Of a DNA stretch of 64,000 nt, positions 1 to 8,210 are shown piece after piece (within the stretch, counting starts at the first letter, position 1; every line of letters begins with the position of its first letter). The notes beneath the pieces are model-generated. The model saw only the letters and a program-made list of their open reading frames with translations, was not told the origin of the DNA and ran no database searches. The position numbers and the translations under genes are program-made. This DNA comes from Parahaliea mediterranea (GTDB taxonomy: Bacteria; Pseudomonadota; Gammaproteobacteria; Pseudomonadales; Halieaceae): contig NZ_QEWO01000008.1 of the NCBI RefSeq assembly GCF_003402235.1, forward strand, positions 62,001-126,000, in the 5' to 3' direction.

Positions 1-239
1 GCGGCCACCGCCGTTACCATGGGGCTGCGGGCAAAGGCCACCAGCACCCCGGTGGTCACACACAGGCGTTGGGTGGCATTGAGGGCCAGTGCCGAGAGCA
101 CCAGGGCATCGTGAATGGCATCCGGTATCAGCAGGCCGTCAAAGCCCATTGCCTCGGCGCGCCGGGCATGCCGGGCGATGGCCTCGGCGCCCATCGATTC
201 CGGCGTGCTGGCGAGTACCCTGAACATTGCGCCGGGCAC
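1..239 (-). CDS. LLM-class flavin-dependent oxidoreductase, 3' part cut by window edge
   Basis: Reading the minus strand gives a protein that begins near MFRVLASTPESMG and continues through RRAEAMGFDGLLIPDAIHD, the (beta/alpha)8 start typical of luciferase-like monooxygenases that use FMN or F420. Only the first ~75 residues are inside the window, so the substrate cannot be inferred. The start is uncertain: in-frame GTG codons lie at 245 and 239 and an ATG at 227. The first GTG lies only 2 bases beyond the TAG stop of the upstream gene, so the two genes are almost certainly cotranscribed. The neighbour is a second member of the same superfamily, although the two are not obviously close copies. 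Confidence 0.7.
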   Translation of the reverse strand, partial: MPGAMFRVLASTPESMGAEAIARHARRAEAMGFDGLLIPDAIHDALVLSALALNATQRLCVTTGVLVAFARSPMVTAVA

Positions 240-246
240 CCCCACC

Positions 247-1077
247 CTATGCGCGCCAGAAGGCGGCGGCCTTCTGCATGGCGGTTATCTGTTGCTCCAG
301 CGCAACCGGCGCGCTACCGGCCCAGGGCATGAGCACAACACCCTTCACACCCAGCGCCTGCAGCTGGCCCAGGTAACGATCGCTAAGCGGCTCAGCGGCA
401 ATCACGTACTTTTCGGCCCGCCCGCCGGACTGCGCATCCAGCGACGCCAGCAAGGGTTCCAGTTCGGCGATCGAGTGGTTCATGCCAATCCAGCCCGCGT
501 TGGCGGCGGCGCGGCGGATGGCGATGGGCGAATTGCCACCGATGTAGATGGCAGGCGCCTGCGCCGGCCGTGGCGCCAGCCCCACGTCGCGGAAGTGGTA
601 GTGCTCGCCCTGGTAGCTGAACAGTTCGTTGTGCCACAGGCCCTGCATCACCTCGATGGACTCCAGCAGGCGCTTGCCGCGGGTGGCCGGGTTGTGCCCC
701 AGCAGGCTGATCTCGTCGGTATTCCAGCCCGGGGTGATGCCAAGTGCAAAGCGGTTGTCGCTCAAATCGGCCAGCGCCGCGGCCTGCTTGGCCACGGTGA
801 AGGGGTCGCGCATGCCCATCACATAGGCGTAAGTCATGAATTTCAGCTGCGAGGTGACCGCCGCCATCGTCGCCGCCGTGGTCATCGGTTCGATATTGGG
901 GGTGCGCGGATCGTAGGGAATACCGCGCACCGGATGCCGGCTCACCTGCTCAAGGGGCAGGGCCACGTGGTCGGACAGGGCCACCCCGCTGTAGCCCAGA
1001 CGCTCTGCCTCGGTGGCAATGGCGCGCACCTGCGCGCCCTTGTTGGACTCGTGAAACCAGGCTAGCCAGAACTCCAT
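247..1077 (-). CDS. LLM-class (luciferase-like) flavin-dependent oxidoreductase
   Basis: A 276-residue protein of the bacterial luciferase superfamily, whose members are flavin-dependent monooxygenases or F420-dependent reductases in the cytoplasm. Family signs are EAERLGYSGVALSDHV near the N terminus, the central block FALGITPGWNTDEISLLG, RLLESIEVMQGLW, and PAIYIGGNSPIAIRRAA towards the C terminus. The ATG at 1077 is chosen because GGAGGTT lies directly upstream on the minus strand; an upstream in-frame extension to 1164 has no such site. The gene abuts a second luciferase-like gene downstream. Substrate and cofactor (FMN or F420) cannot be told from the sequence. Confidence 0.85.
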   Translation of the reverse strand: MEFWLAWFHESNKGAQVRAIATEAERLGYSGVALSDHVALPLEQVSRHPVRGIPYDPRTPNIEPMTTAATMAAVTSQLKFMTYAYVMGMRDPFTVAKQAAALADLSDNRFALGITPGWNTDEISLLGHNPATRGKRLLESIEVMQGLWHNELFSYQGEHYHFRDVGLAPRPAQAPAIYIGGNSPIAIRRAAANAGWIGMNHSIAELEPLLASLDAQSGGRAEKYVIAAEPLSDRYLGQLQALGVKGVVLMPWAGSAPVALEQQITAMQKAAAFWRA

Positions 1078-1273
1078 AACCTCCCCTCCGTACCTTCCCC
1101 GCCAAACCTTCCCCGCCATACCCGGGATCGCTTCTGTTGCGCGCACCAACCACAGCGGGCGCATTGCGCGCGTCGCAAACGCCCAATCTACGCGCTTGCG
1201 CGGCAGCCTTGCAGCCCGCCGGGGGCAATAACCCCCTTTCCCTGCGGCAAAAACCGGCCTGGTTTGATAAGTG

Positions 1274-4200
1274 CTACCTCGCCGCGTCAGTGCCGGGGGA
1301 TGGCCGGGCCTGGCCGCGCGATCGCCACAGCAGGTAGATCACCGGCAGAATCAGCAGGGTCAGCAACACCGAACTCACCATGCCACCCACCATCGGCGCC
1401 GCCAGCCGGCTCATCACTTCCGACCCGGTGCCACTGCCGTACAGAATCGGCAGCAGGCCAACGATGGTTGCCGCGGCGGTCATTACCACCGGGCGCACCC
1501 GGCGCACCGCGCCGTGCAGCACGGCATTGCGCAGGTCATCGGCGTCCGGCTGGGCGTTGTCCCGCTTGAGCTGCACCCAGGCCTGGTCGAGGTAAACCAG
1601 CATGATGACGCCGGTTTCCACCGCAATGCCGGCCAGGGCGATCACCCCCACGCCCACGGCAATGGAGAAGTTGAACTCGAGCAGGTACATCAACCACAGG
1701 CTGCCCACCAGTGCCAGTGGCAGCGCGCCCATGAGGATGGCCACCTGGGCCAGGTTGCGGAAGTTCATGTACAGCAGCACCACGATAATGGCCAGGGTGA
1801 GTGGCACCACCACCCGCAGGCGGGCCTTGGCGCGCTCCATGTATTCGTACTGCCCGGCCCAGTTGAGGGAATAGCCGGGCGGCAGGTCGAGATCGCGCGC
1901 CACCACCGCCCGGGCCTGCGCAACGTAGGTGCCCACGTCCACCCCGTCGATATCGACAAAGGTCCAGCCGTTCAGGCGCGCATTCTCGCTCTTGATGCCG
2001 GGGGGGCCGTCTTCCACCCGCACTTCGGCCACGTCGGCCAGGGCGATGCGCTGGCCGGTGGGGGTCACAATGGGCAGCAGCGCCAGCTGCTCCGGCGAAT
2101 CGCGATAGGCCTGCGGGTAGCGCAGGTTGACAGGATAGCGCTCCAGCCCTTCCACCGTCAGGGTGACGTTGGTGCCGCCAATGGCGGTGGCAATCACCTG
2201 CTGCACCTGGGCGATGTTCAGGGCATAGCGCGCGGCCTTTTCGCGGTCGATGTCCACGTTGATGTAACGCCCGCCGACAACGCGCTCGGAGTACACCGAC
2301 GCGGTGCCAGGCACCTTCGCCAGCACCTGCTCCAGCTGCTGGCCAATGCCCTGGATGGTGTCCAGGTCCGGCCCTGCCACCTTAATGCCCACCGGCGTCT
2401 TGATGCCGGTGGCCAGCATGTCGATGCGGGTTTTGATGGGCATCACCCAGGCGTTGGTCACCCCCGGCAGCTTCACCAGGGCGTCCATTTCCTGCTTCAG
2501 CTTTTCGGTGGTCATGCCGGAGCGCCACTCACTGCGCGGCTTGAGCTGGATAAAGGTTTCGATCATGGTCAGCGGCGCCGGGTCGGTGGCGGTTTCGGCG
2601 CGGCCGATTTTGCCGAACACCGTTTGCACCTCCGGCACGGTGCGAATCAGCTTGTCGGTGTGCTGCAGCAGGCGCCGGGCCTCGCCGATGGAAATACCCG
2701 GGTAGGTGGTGGGCATGTACATCAGGTCGCCCTCATCCAGCGGCGGAATGAACTCGCTGCCGATATGCTGAAGCGGCCACAGGGCGCTGAGGGTGAGCAG
2801 CCCCGCCAGCACCAGCGCGGTTTTGGGGCGGTTCAGCGCCGCGTTCAGGGCCGGCAGGTACAGGCGCACCAGGGCGCGGTTGACCGGGTTCGTCTCTTCC
2901 GGGCGCACCTTGCCGCGAATGAAGTAGCCCATCAGCACCGGCACCAGGGTAATGGCCAGGGCAGCCGCTGCGCCCATGGCGTAGGTTTTGGTGAAGGCCA
3001 GCGGCGAGAACATGCGGCCCTCCTGGGCCTCCAGGCTAAACACCGGAATAAAGCTCACGGTGATAATCAGCAGGCTGAAAAACAGGGCCGGGCCAACTTC
3101 CACCGCGCTTTCGGCCACCACCTGCCAGCGATTGCTGTCGGTCAGGGGGCGGCGCTCCATGTGCTTGTGCATGTTCTCGATCATGACGATGGCGCCATCG
3201 ATCATGGCGCCGATGGCAATCGCAATGCCACCCAGCGACATGATGTTGGCGTTCAAGCCCTGCAGGTACATCACCACAAAGGCCGCCAGAATCCCCACCG
3301 GCAGGCTGATCATGGCCACCAGCGAAGAGCGCAGGTGGAACAGGAACAGGGCGCACACCAGCGCCACCATGAGCAGCTCTTCCCCCAGTTTGTGCCAGAG
3401 GTTTTCCACCGCGCGGTCGATCAGGCCGGAGCGGTCATACACCGTCACCAGCTCCACCCCGGACGGCAGGCTGTCTTGCAGGCTTGCCAGGCGCGCTTTC
3501 ACGCCCTCGATGGTGGCCCGGGCGTTTTCCCCGAAGCGCATCACCACAATGCCGCCGGCCACTTCGCCTTCGCCGTTTAAGTCCGCCACGCCGCGGCGCA
3601 TTTGCGGGCCCAGCACAATGTCCGCCACATCCTTGAGCAGCAGCGGGGTGCCGTTCTCGCTGGCCCCCAGGGGCACGTTGCCAATGTCCTCGGCGCTTTG
3701 CAGATAGCCGGAGGCGCGCACCATGTATTCGGCCTCGGCCATTTCCACCACCGAGGCCCCCACTTCCTGGTTGGCTTCGCGGATGGCGGTCTGGATCAGC
3801 GACAGGGGAATACCGAAGGCGCGCAGCTTGTCCGGGTTCACCTGCACCTGGTACTGCTTGACCATGCCGCCCACCGAGGCCACCTCCGACACCCCGGGCA
3901 CGGTTTGCAGCTCGTAGCGCAGGAACCAGTCCTGCAGGGCGCGCAGTTCACTGATGTCGTGCTGGCCGCTGCGGTCCACCAGCGCATAGAGGTAAACCCA
4001 GCCCACGCCGGTGGCATCGGGCCCCAGTTGGGGCCGGGCGTTCTCGGGCAGCGAGGGCGCCACCTGGCTCAGGTATTCCAGCACGCGGGAGCGGGCCCAG
4101 TAGAGGTCGGTATCCTCGTCGAAAATGACATAGACGTAGGAGTCACCGAAGAAGGAATAACCGCGCACGGTAACGGCCCCCGGCACCGACAGCATGGCGG

Positions 4201-4411
4201 TGGTGAGGGGGTAGGTCACCTGGTCCTGCACCACCTGGGGTGCCTGGCCGGGATAGCTGGTTTTGATAATCACCTGCACATCGGAAAGATCGGGCAGGGC
4301 ATCCACCGGCGTATTGCGCACGGCGTACAGCCCAAGCCCCACCAGAATGACGGTGGCCAGCAACACGAAGAAGCGGTTGCCCACCGACCAGCGAATCACG
4401 GCTTCAATCAT
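1274..4411 (-). CDS. cusA: CusA-type heavy-metal efflux RND transporter (Cu+/Ag+)
   Basis: A 1045-residue inner-membrane RND proton antiporter, the expected length for the CusA/CzcA family. Family signs are the N terminus MIEAVIRWSVGNRFFVLL, NTPVDALPDLSDVQVI, and the transmembrane motif GAMIDGAIVMIEN with its conserved acidic residue. The periplasmic segments MYMPTTYPGISIGEA, APLTMIETFIQLKP and RIDMLATGIKTPVGIKV have methionines at the places that form the Cu(I)/Ag(I) triad in E. coli CusA, so monovalent copper or silver is the likely substrate (inference by alignment from memory). The ATG at 4411 follows a GGAG site and overlaps the end of cusB by 8 bp (ATGATTGA). Last gene of a cusC-cusB-cusA operon. 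Confidence 0.95.
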   Translation of the reverse strand: MIEAVIRWSVGNRFFVLLATVILVGLGLYAVRNTPVDALPDLSDVQVIIKTSYPGQAPQVVQDQVTYPLTTAMLSVPGAVTVRGYSFFGDSYVYVIFDEDTDLYWARSRVLEYLSQVAPSLPENARPQLGPDATGVGWVYLYALVDRSGQHDISELRALQDWFLRYELQTVPGVSEVASVGGMVKQYQVQVNPDKLRAFGIPLSLIQTAIREANQEVGASVVEMAEAEYMVRASGYLQSAEDIGNVPLGASENGTPLLLKDVADIVLGPQMRRGVADLNGEGEVAGGIVVMRFGENARATIEGVKARLASLQDSLPSGVELVTVYDRSGLIDRAVENLWHKLGEELLMVALVCALFLFHLRSSLVAMISLPVGILAAFVVMYLQGLNANIMSLGGIAIAIGAMIDGAIVMIENMHKHMERRPLTDSNRWQVVAESAVEVGPALFFSLLIITVSFIPVFSLEAQEGRMFSPLAFTKTYAMGAAAALAITLVPVLMGYFIRGKVRPEETNPVNRALVRLYLPALNAALNRPKTALVLAGLLTLSALWPLQHIGSEFIPPLDEGDLMYMPTTYPGISIGEARRLLQHTDKLIRTVPEVQTVFGKIGRAETATDPAPLTMIETFIQLKPRSEWRSGMTTEKLKQEMDALVKLPGVTNAWVMPIKTRIDMLATGIKTPVGIKVAGPDLDTIQGIGQQLEQVLAKVPGTASVYSERVVGGRYINVDIDREKAARYALNIAQVQQVIATAIGGTNVTLTVEGLERYPVNLRYPQAYRDSPEQLALLPIVTPTGQRIALADVAEVRVEDGPPGIKSENARLNGWTFVDIDGVDVGTYVAQARAVVARDLDLPPGYSLNWAGQYEYMERAKARLRVVVPLTLAIIVVLLYMNFRNLAQVAILMGALPLALVGSLWLMYLLEFNFSIAVGVGVIALAGIAVETGVIMLVYLDQAWVQLKRDNAQPDADDLRNAVLHGAVRRVRPVVMTAAATIVGLLPILYGSGTGSEVMSRLAAPMVGGMVSSVLLTLLILPVIYLLWRSRGQARPSPGTDAAR

Positions 4412-5741
4412 GCTGGCGTACTCCTTCGCCGGTGGTGCCGGCGTCGCCGGGCGCGCCGTTTTTCGCCGGCATTGCGGGGTCTTTCGCGGTGTGGCCCATG
4501 GCAGCGTGGTCCATGGTTGAATGATCCATGGTTGAGTGATCCGCCGCCGGCGCGGATTGCATGCGCTGGAAGTCCGAGCGCTTGCTGGATTCAGAATCAA
4601 TCAGGAACTGGGCCGACACCACAATGCGATCGCCCGCTTCAAGCCCCTCAAGAATCTCCACCGACTGCGGGTCCAGGCGCCCCGGGCGCACTGCCACCGA
4701 CTTGAAGCGACCCTCACCCAGGGCCAGCACAACCCGGTCCTGGCGCCCGGTGCGTATCAGGGCCTCCCGCGGGATAACCAGCGCTTTAGCGCCCGCCTCG
4801 CCGTGAATGGTGACCTGGGCGAACATGTTGGGCCTTAACAGGCCATCCGGGTTGGAAAACCTCAGCCGCACCCGCACGGTACGCAGTTTTGGGTCCAGGT
4901 CCGGGTAGACGTAATCCACCTGCCCCTTCCACTCGCGCCCGGGCAGGTAGTCCAGGCGCATGGTTACCGGCAGGCCGGCGCGCAGCCCCACCACCTGGCG
5001 CTCGAACACCTCGGCCTCCACCCACACTTCATCCAACTGGCCGATGGACAGCATGGTGGTGCCGGGCTGCACGTAAAAACCTTCGCGGATGGCCAGTTCG
5101 TCCACCACCCCACCCTGCACGGCGTAAAAGGTCACCGTTTGCACCGCGGTGCCGCGCTGGCGCAGCTGGCGAATGAATTCATCGCTAAGATGCAGGGCCC
5201 GCAGGCGCGCCGAGGCCGCCTCAATGAGCGCGCTGTTGCTGCGCTTGAGGGCCACCAGCAGCTCTTCCTGGGCGCTGACCAGTTCCGGCGAGTACAACTC
5301 GTACAGGGGCTGGCCCTGGATCACCGGGTCACCGGCGGCCTTCACATACAACCGCTCCACCCAGCCGGACACCCGGGGGTGAATGTGGATCAGGCGATCC
5401 TCGTCGTAGCGCACGTAGCCCACGGTGTGGATATCGCTCTGCCACGGCTGGCGGCGCGCCTGGGCAATGCGCACCCCGAGGTTGTTCACCACTTCGGGCG
5501 CAATGCTGACAGTGCCCGGGCCTGAGTCGCTGGCGCCGTCTTCGTACACGGGTATCAGGTCCATGCCCATGGGCGATTTGCCCGGCTGGTCGCGGCGGTA
5601 GTTGGGGTCCATGGGCGCCACCCAGTACAGGGGCTTGCGCTGTGCCTGCGCGGCATCGTTCGCCGGCTCGCCAGCGGGCCACAGGCCCACCAGCAAAGCG
5701 CCCAGGGCGGCAGCCGCCGCGATGATGAGTCCCTGTTTCAT
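4404..5741 (-). CDS. cusB: CusB-type periplasmic adaptor with His/Met-rich tail
   Basis: A 445-residue membrane fusion protein that links the CusA pump to the outer-membrane channel and passes metal to the pump. It has an N-terminal hydrophobic anchor (residues 1-22), then a heavy-metal-binding segment YWVAPMDPNYRRDQPGKSP followed by MGMDLIPVYE, then the barrel-sandwich and alpha-hairpin region (HPRVSGWVERLYV, ELYSPELVSAQEEL). The last ~45 residues contain DHSTMDHSTMDHAAMGH, a repeated His-Met motif that could bind copper or silver. The start ATG overlaps the cusC stop as ATGA and has an AGGAGAG site, so translation is coupled. Confidence 0.93.
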   Translation of the reverse strand: MKQGLIIAAAAALGALLVGLWPAGEPANDAAQAQRKPLYWVAPMDPNYRRDQPGKSPMGMDLIPVYEDGASDSGPGTVSIAPEVVNNLGVRIAQARRQPWQSDIHTVGYVRYDEDRLIHIHPRVSGWVERLYVKAAGDPVIQGQPLYELYSPELVSAQEELLVALKRSNSALIEAASARLRALHLSDEFIRQLRQRGTAVQTVTFYAVQGGVVDELAIREGFYVQPGTTMLSIGQLDEVWVEAEVFERQVVGLRAGLPVTMRLDYLPGREWKGQVDYVYPDLDPKLRTVRVRLRFSNPDGLLRPNMFAQVTIHGEAGAKALVIPREALIRTGRQDRVVLALGEGRFKSVAVRPGRLDPQSVEILEGLEAGDRIVVSAQFLIDSESSKRSDFQRMQSAPAADHSTMDHSTMDHAAMGHTAKDPAMPAKNGAPGDAGTTGEGVRQHD

Positions 5742-7144
5742 GGTGCGCTCTCCTGTGTGTTGCCCTGATCTGGGCCTGGGCCTGGGTCTGGGTCTGGGTC
5801 TGGGTCTGGGCCTGGGCCTGAGTCTGGGCCTACCGCTGCGGCGGGGGCGTCGAGTCCCGCCAGAAAATAGTTGAGCCGGGCCACGCTGCGCTGGCGCTCG
5901 GCGCGAATGTCCAGGGCTTCCACCCGGGCGTTGAGTTCATCGATACGGGCGCGCACCACTTCGGCAAAGTCGCCGTCGTTGCTGGTGTAGGCGCTAAGGG
6001 CGGCCTCGGCCTGCTCGTGCATCTGGCCCAGCAGGCGCTCGCTGTACAGGGCGTCGCGCCGCTTGAGTTCGCGAAGGCGCGCCCGCTCGGCTTCAAAGCC
6101 GGCCCGCAGGCGACGTAGGGCCAGCGCCCGGTCGGTACGGCTGGCTTCGGCCTGGGCGGTGGCCGACTGCAGTTCCTGATCCTGCCGGTTGCCGGTGAAC
6201 AGGGGCAGGTCGAAGCTCACCCCGACCGAGAAGAAGTCCGGGCGCTCCATGCCGTTGGGCGCATCGTCCCGATAGCCGTAGCTGGCGTTCAGGCCCCACT
6301 GGGGCTTGAACTTCTGCCGCGCCAGTTCAACATCCAGCTCGCTGGCGGCAATGGTCTGCTGCAGGCTGGTAACGGCCGGGTGGGCAGACAGCACCTGCCC
6401 CAGCCAGTCGGTATCCAGCGCACCGTCGCTAGCCAGCACCCGGGCATCTCGGGGCGCAAGCGCTGGCAGCGCCCCGCTCACCGCATACCCTGCCCCCAGC
6501 CACTCGGCCAGCTGGCCCAGGGCCGTGTCGCGCTGCTGGCGCAGCCCGGTGATACGATCGTCCAGCCGGGTCAGCTCCAACTGGGCGCGAATCACATCCT
6601 GCTGGCGGGTCTGGCCGTAGGCGCTGGCGTAGCTGTTCTGGGTGACTTCCACCAGGTTCTCGAACAGGGCGCGGTCGGCCTCAATCAGGCGGATGCTCTG
6701 GTCGGCGCGCCAGGCGTCCAGCCACAGGCCCGCCACGCTGACCGCCAGCTGTTCACGGCGGTCGCGGCGCAGGTGACCTTGCTGCTCGCCCAGCACCGCA
6801 AAACGCTGCTGGGACAGGGCCAGCGAATCGCCCCGGGGCAGGGTCTGAGTGACCCCCACCTTGAACTGGGTCATGGCTTCCTGGTTGAAGTCGAAGGTGT
6901 CGGTGGGCAGGTTGCCGGCGCCCAGCGACACCATCGGGTCCGGCAGAGTGCCGGCGGCAATTTCACTGGCCGCCAGGGCCTGCTGGCGCAGGCGGCTGCC
7001 CTCCAGCCAGGGGTCCTGCTGGCGAGCCAGCTCAATGGCCTGTTGCAGCGACAGCTGGGCCTGGGCCTGCAAGGGTGCAGCGGCCAGTGCCAATGACAGC
7101 GGCCACGCCACCAGCGCGGCGCGAAGCAGATTTTGTATGAACAT
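5738..7144 (-). CDS. cusC: CusC-type outer-membrane efflux channel (TolC family)
   Basis: A 468-residue TolC-family outer-membrane protein, the exit duct of the copper efflux complex. The N terminus from the ATG at 7144 is a signal peptide (FIQNLLRAALVAWPLSLALA, then AAPLQAQAQ) without a lipobox cysteine, unlike E. coli CusC. Two repeated coiled-coil/beta blocks follow (LSLQQAIELARQQDPWLEG near the start; HPAVTSLQQTIAASELDVEL in the second half). An upstream in-frame ATG at 7189 would add 15 residues before the signal, so the later start is preferred although its ribosome site is weak. The C-terminal tail is an aspartate-proline-glycine repeat encoded by a hexanucleotide array. Overlaps cusB by 4 bp. 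Confidence 0.9.
   Translation of the reverse strand: MFIQNLLRAALVAWPLSLALAAAPLQAQAQLSLQQAIELARQQDPWLEGSRLRQQALAASEIAAGTLPDPMVSLGAGNLPTDTFDFNQEAMTQFKVGVTQTLPRGDSLALSQQRFAVLGEQQGHLRRDRREQLAVSVAGLWLDAWRADQSIRLIEADRALFENLVEVTQNSYASAYGQTRQQDVIRAQLELTRLDDRITGLRQQRDTALGQLAEWLGAGYAVSGALPALAPRDARVLASDGALDTDWLGQVLSAHPAVTSLQQTIAASELDVELARQKFKPQWGLNASYGYRDDAPNGMERPDFFSVGVSFDLPLFTGNRQDQELQSATAQAEASRTDRALALRRLRAGFEAERARLRELKRRDALYSERLLGQMHEQAEAALSAYTSNDGDFAEVVRARIDELNARVEALDIRAERQRSVARLNYFLAGLDAPAAAVGPDSGPGPDPDPDPDPGPGPDQGNTQESAP
5771..5830. repeat. Ten-copy 6-bp tandem repeat in the cusC 3' end
   Basis: Ten contiguous units TGGGCC/TGGGTC, with one TGAGTC. Read on the minus strand they encode alternating Gly-Pro and Asp-Pro dipeptides in the last ~30 residues of the outer-membrane channel. 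The unit length keeps the frame, so changes in copy number would only lengthen or shorten the tail. Confidence 0.95.
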
Positions 7145-7259
7145 CGTTTTGTCCCGTGAAGGGCGCTGGCGAACCAGCGGACACATCACCCGCCGGCAGG
7201 CGAGTGCACTTTACGCAGCTAGGCTGTTAAGCAGATAGACAACAGCGCAGTTACGCAGG

Positions 7260-7277
7260 GGACAGGCGCACCTGTCC
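7260..7277. other. Perfect 7-bp inverted repeat between copL-like gene and cusC
   Basis: GGACAGG and CCTGTCC separated by CGCA form a perfect hairpin five bases past the stop of the copL-like gene. No T run follows on either strand, so it is not a canonical intrinsic terminator. It could be an operator or an mRNA processing or stabilising hairpin between copL and cusCBA. Confidence 0.5.
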
Positions 7278-7281
7278 TGTG

Positions 7282-7671
7282 TCAGGCAACGATGGGGGGA
7301 CGTTCGAAGCGGGAACAGGCCGGTGTGGCCGCTTTCACCGGGGCCAGCGGCAACTGGCTCGCCAGGGGGGGAAGTTGCAGGCTCTCGGACTGGCAGGGCA
7401 GGGCCGCGCCGGTAAAGCAGGCCTGCATGGGGCAGCGCTCACCGTCGCTGTTGCAGCAATCCGGATCGGCGGGCAAGTCGGGCAGGTCCAGGCTCATCGA
7501 GGCGCCGTGCTGGGCGTGCGCCGCAACCCCGCTTGCTGCTTCGCTTTCTACCTCGCTACTCGCGTCGCCAGCGGCCATGCCGCCGGCACAGGCGCTCGCC
7601 GCCCCGGCCTGAACCAGCAGGCCCAGGGCGAAGAAGAAGGCAGTCAGCAGTGTCGTGAGCTGTTTGGACAT
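7282..7671 (-). CDS. CopL-like small secreted metal-associated protein
   Basis: A 129-residue protein with a signal peptide (MSKQLTTLLTAFFFALGLLVQ). The mature part carries DCCNSDGERCPMQACF, a cysteine-rich cluster, and ends in SRFERPPIVA. The arrangement (signal peptide, His/Met stretch, CC cluster, terminal RPPI) resembles CopL-family proteins, short products encoded before copper resistance operons and linked to their copper-dependent expression. Its position directly upstream of cusCBA on the same strand supports a role in copper response. Family assignment is by pattern memory and is moderate. A perfect TATAAT lies only ~8 bases before the ATG and no ribosome site is visible, so the mRNA may be leaderless. 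Confidence 0.65.
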   Translation of the reverse strand: MSKQLTTLLTAFFFALGLLVQAGAASACAGGMAAGDASSEVESEAASGVAAHAQHGASMSLDLPDLPADPDCCNSDGERCPMQACFTGAALPCQSESLQLPPLASQLPLAPVKAATPACSRFERPPIVA

Positions 7672-7679
7672 GGGGCGGG

Positions 7680-7708
7680 ATTATAGAGCGATCGCGGGGT
7701 GGGATAAA
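7680..7708 (-). promoter_or_regulatory. Candidate promoter of copL-cusCBA, giving a leaderless or near-leaderless mRNA
   Basis: On the minus strand a perfect -10 TATAAT (7680-7685) lies 17 bp from a weak -35 TTTATC (7703-7708). The spacer contains the palindrome GCGATCGC (7688-7695), a possible regulator site. The expected start of transcription falls at about 7673, two bases before the ATG at 7671. Confidence 0.5.
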
Positions 7709-7816
7709 GCGCTGCTTTTCCCTGCTTTGTTGCTGCTTTGTTGCTGCTTTCACACCTGCTGCTCGCCACCATTAACCGCTTTCTTAGCCAATGTAGGCGC
7801 CAATATAGTCACCATT

Positions 7817-7850
7817 GCCGTAGCCAGTGCCGTAGCCAGTGCCGTAGCCA
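7817..7850. repeat. Three-copy 12-bp tandem repeat
   Basis: GCCGTAGCCAGT repeated at 7817, 7829 and (partly) 7841, in the region upstream of the small membrane protein gene. A shorter repeat of TGCTTTGTTGC lies at about 7722-7750. Function unknown. Confidence 0.85.
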
Positions 7851-7862
7851 TTATTGTCGTAA

Positions 7863-8105
7863 ATGTCTCGTCATATACCGCCATTGGATTTACCCGCGCC
7901 GATGGCCGCGCCTATGCTGGCGGCCCTCCCCGTGGTGTGCGAGAGCGTGAAATTCCGCCTGAAAACCCAGCATATCGGCTTTATCGCCTCGGCCCTGATC
8001 GGCACCCTGGGCTACGCGGTGGGTGCGCCGCTTGAAGCAGTGCTGGCGCTGGTAGGGGTGGGCACCGTGCTGGAGCTGCTGCTGTTTCCGCCACGGCGGG
8101 GCTGA
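7863..8105 (+). CDS. Small hypothetical membrane protein
   Basis: An 80-residue frame not recognised as a known family. Residues ~35-75 are hydrophobic with a glycine-rich stretch (HIGFIASALIGTLGYAVG, then EAVLALVGVGTVLELLLF) and could form two membrane helices. Codons from about 7902 onward show the strong G/C third-position bias of the neighbouring genes, which favours real coding. The start is uncertain: ATG codons at 7863, 7902 and 7914 all lack a clear ribosome site. It ends ~105 bp before selO. Confidence 0.5.
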   Translation: MSRHIPPLDLPAPMAAPMLAALPVVCESVKFRLKTQHIGFIASALIGTLGYAVGAPLEAVLALVGVGTVLELLLFPPRRG

Positions 8106-8210
8106 AAGCGCCGCAGCCACTCACGCCGCCGCGCAGGGCAACAGCCACCCGCACAGGCTGCAGCCCGGCACCGGCAGTGATACAGTCCCCGTCACACCCC
8201 CACCACGCCG

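Noticed and set aside
1221-1236. GGGGG/CCCCC hairpin followed by TTT between cusA and the flavin oxidoreductase
   Set aside because: The T run is on the plus strand, but both flanking genes are on the minus strand, so it cannot terminate either.
1271-3580. 769-codon open frame on the plus strand, opposite cusA
   Set aside because: It is the mirror of a real, motif-rich gene in G/C-rich DNA; its translation is His/Gln/Arg/Gly-rich with no recognisable domain.
7655-8035. 126-codon plus-strand frame overlapping the copL-like gene and the small membrane protein
   Set aside because: Starts inside the minus-strand copL-like gene and lies in a different frame from the G/C3-biased small membrane protein.
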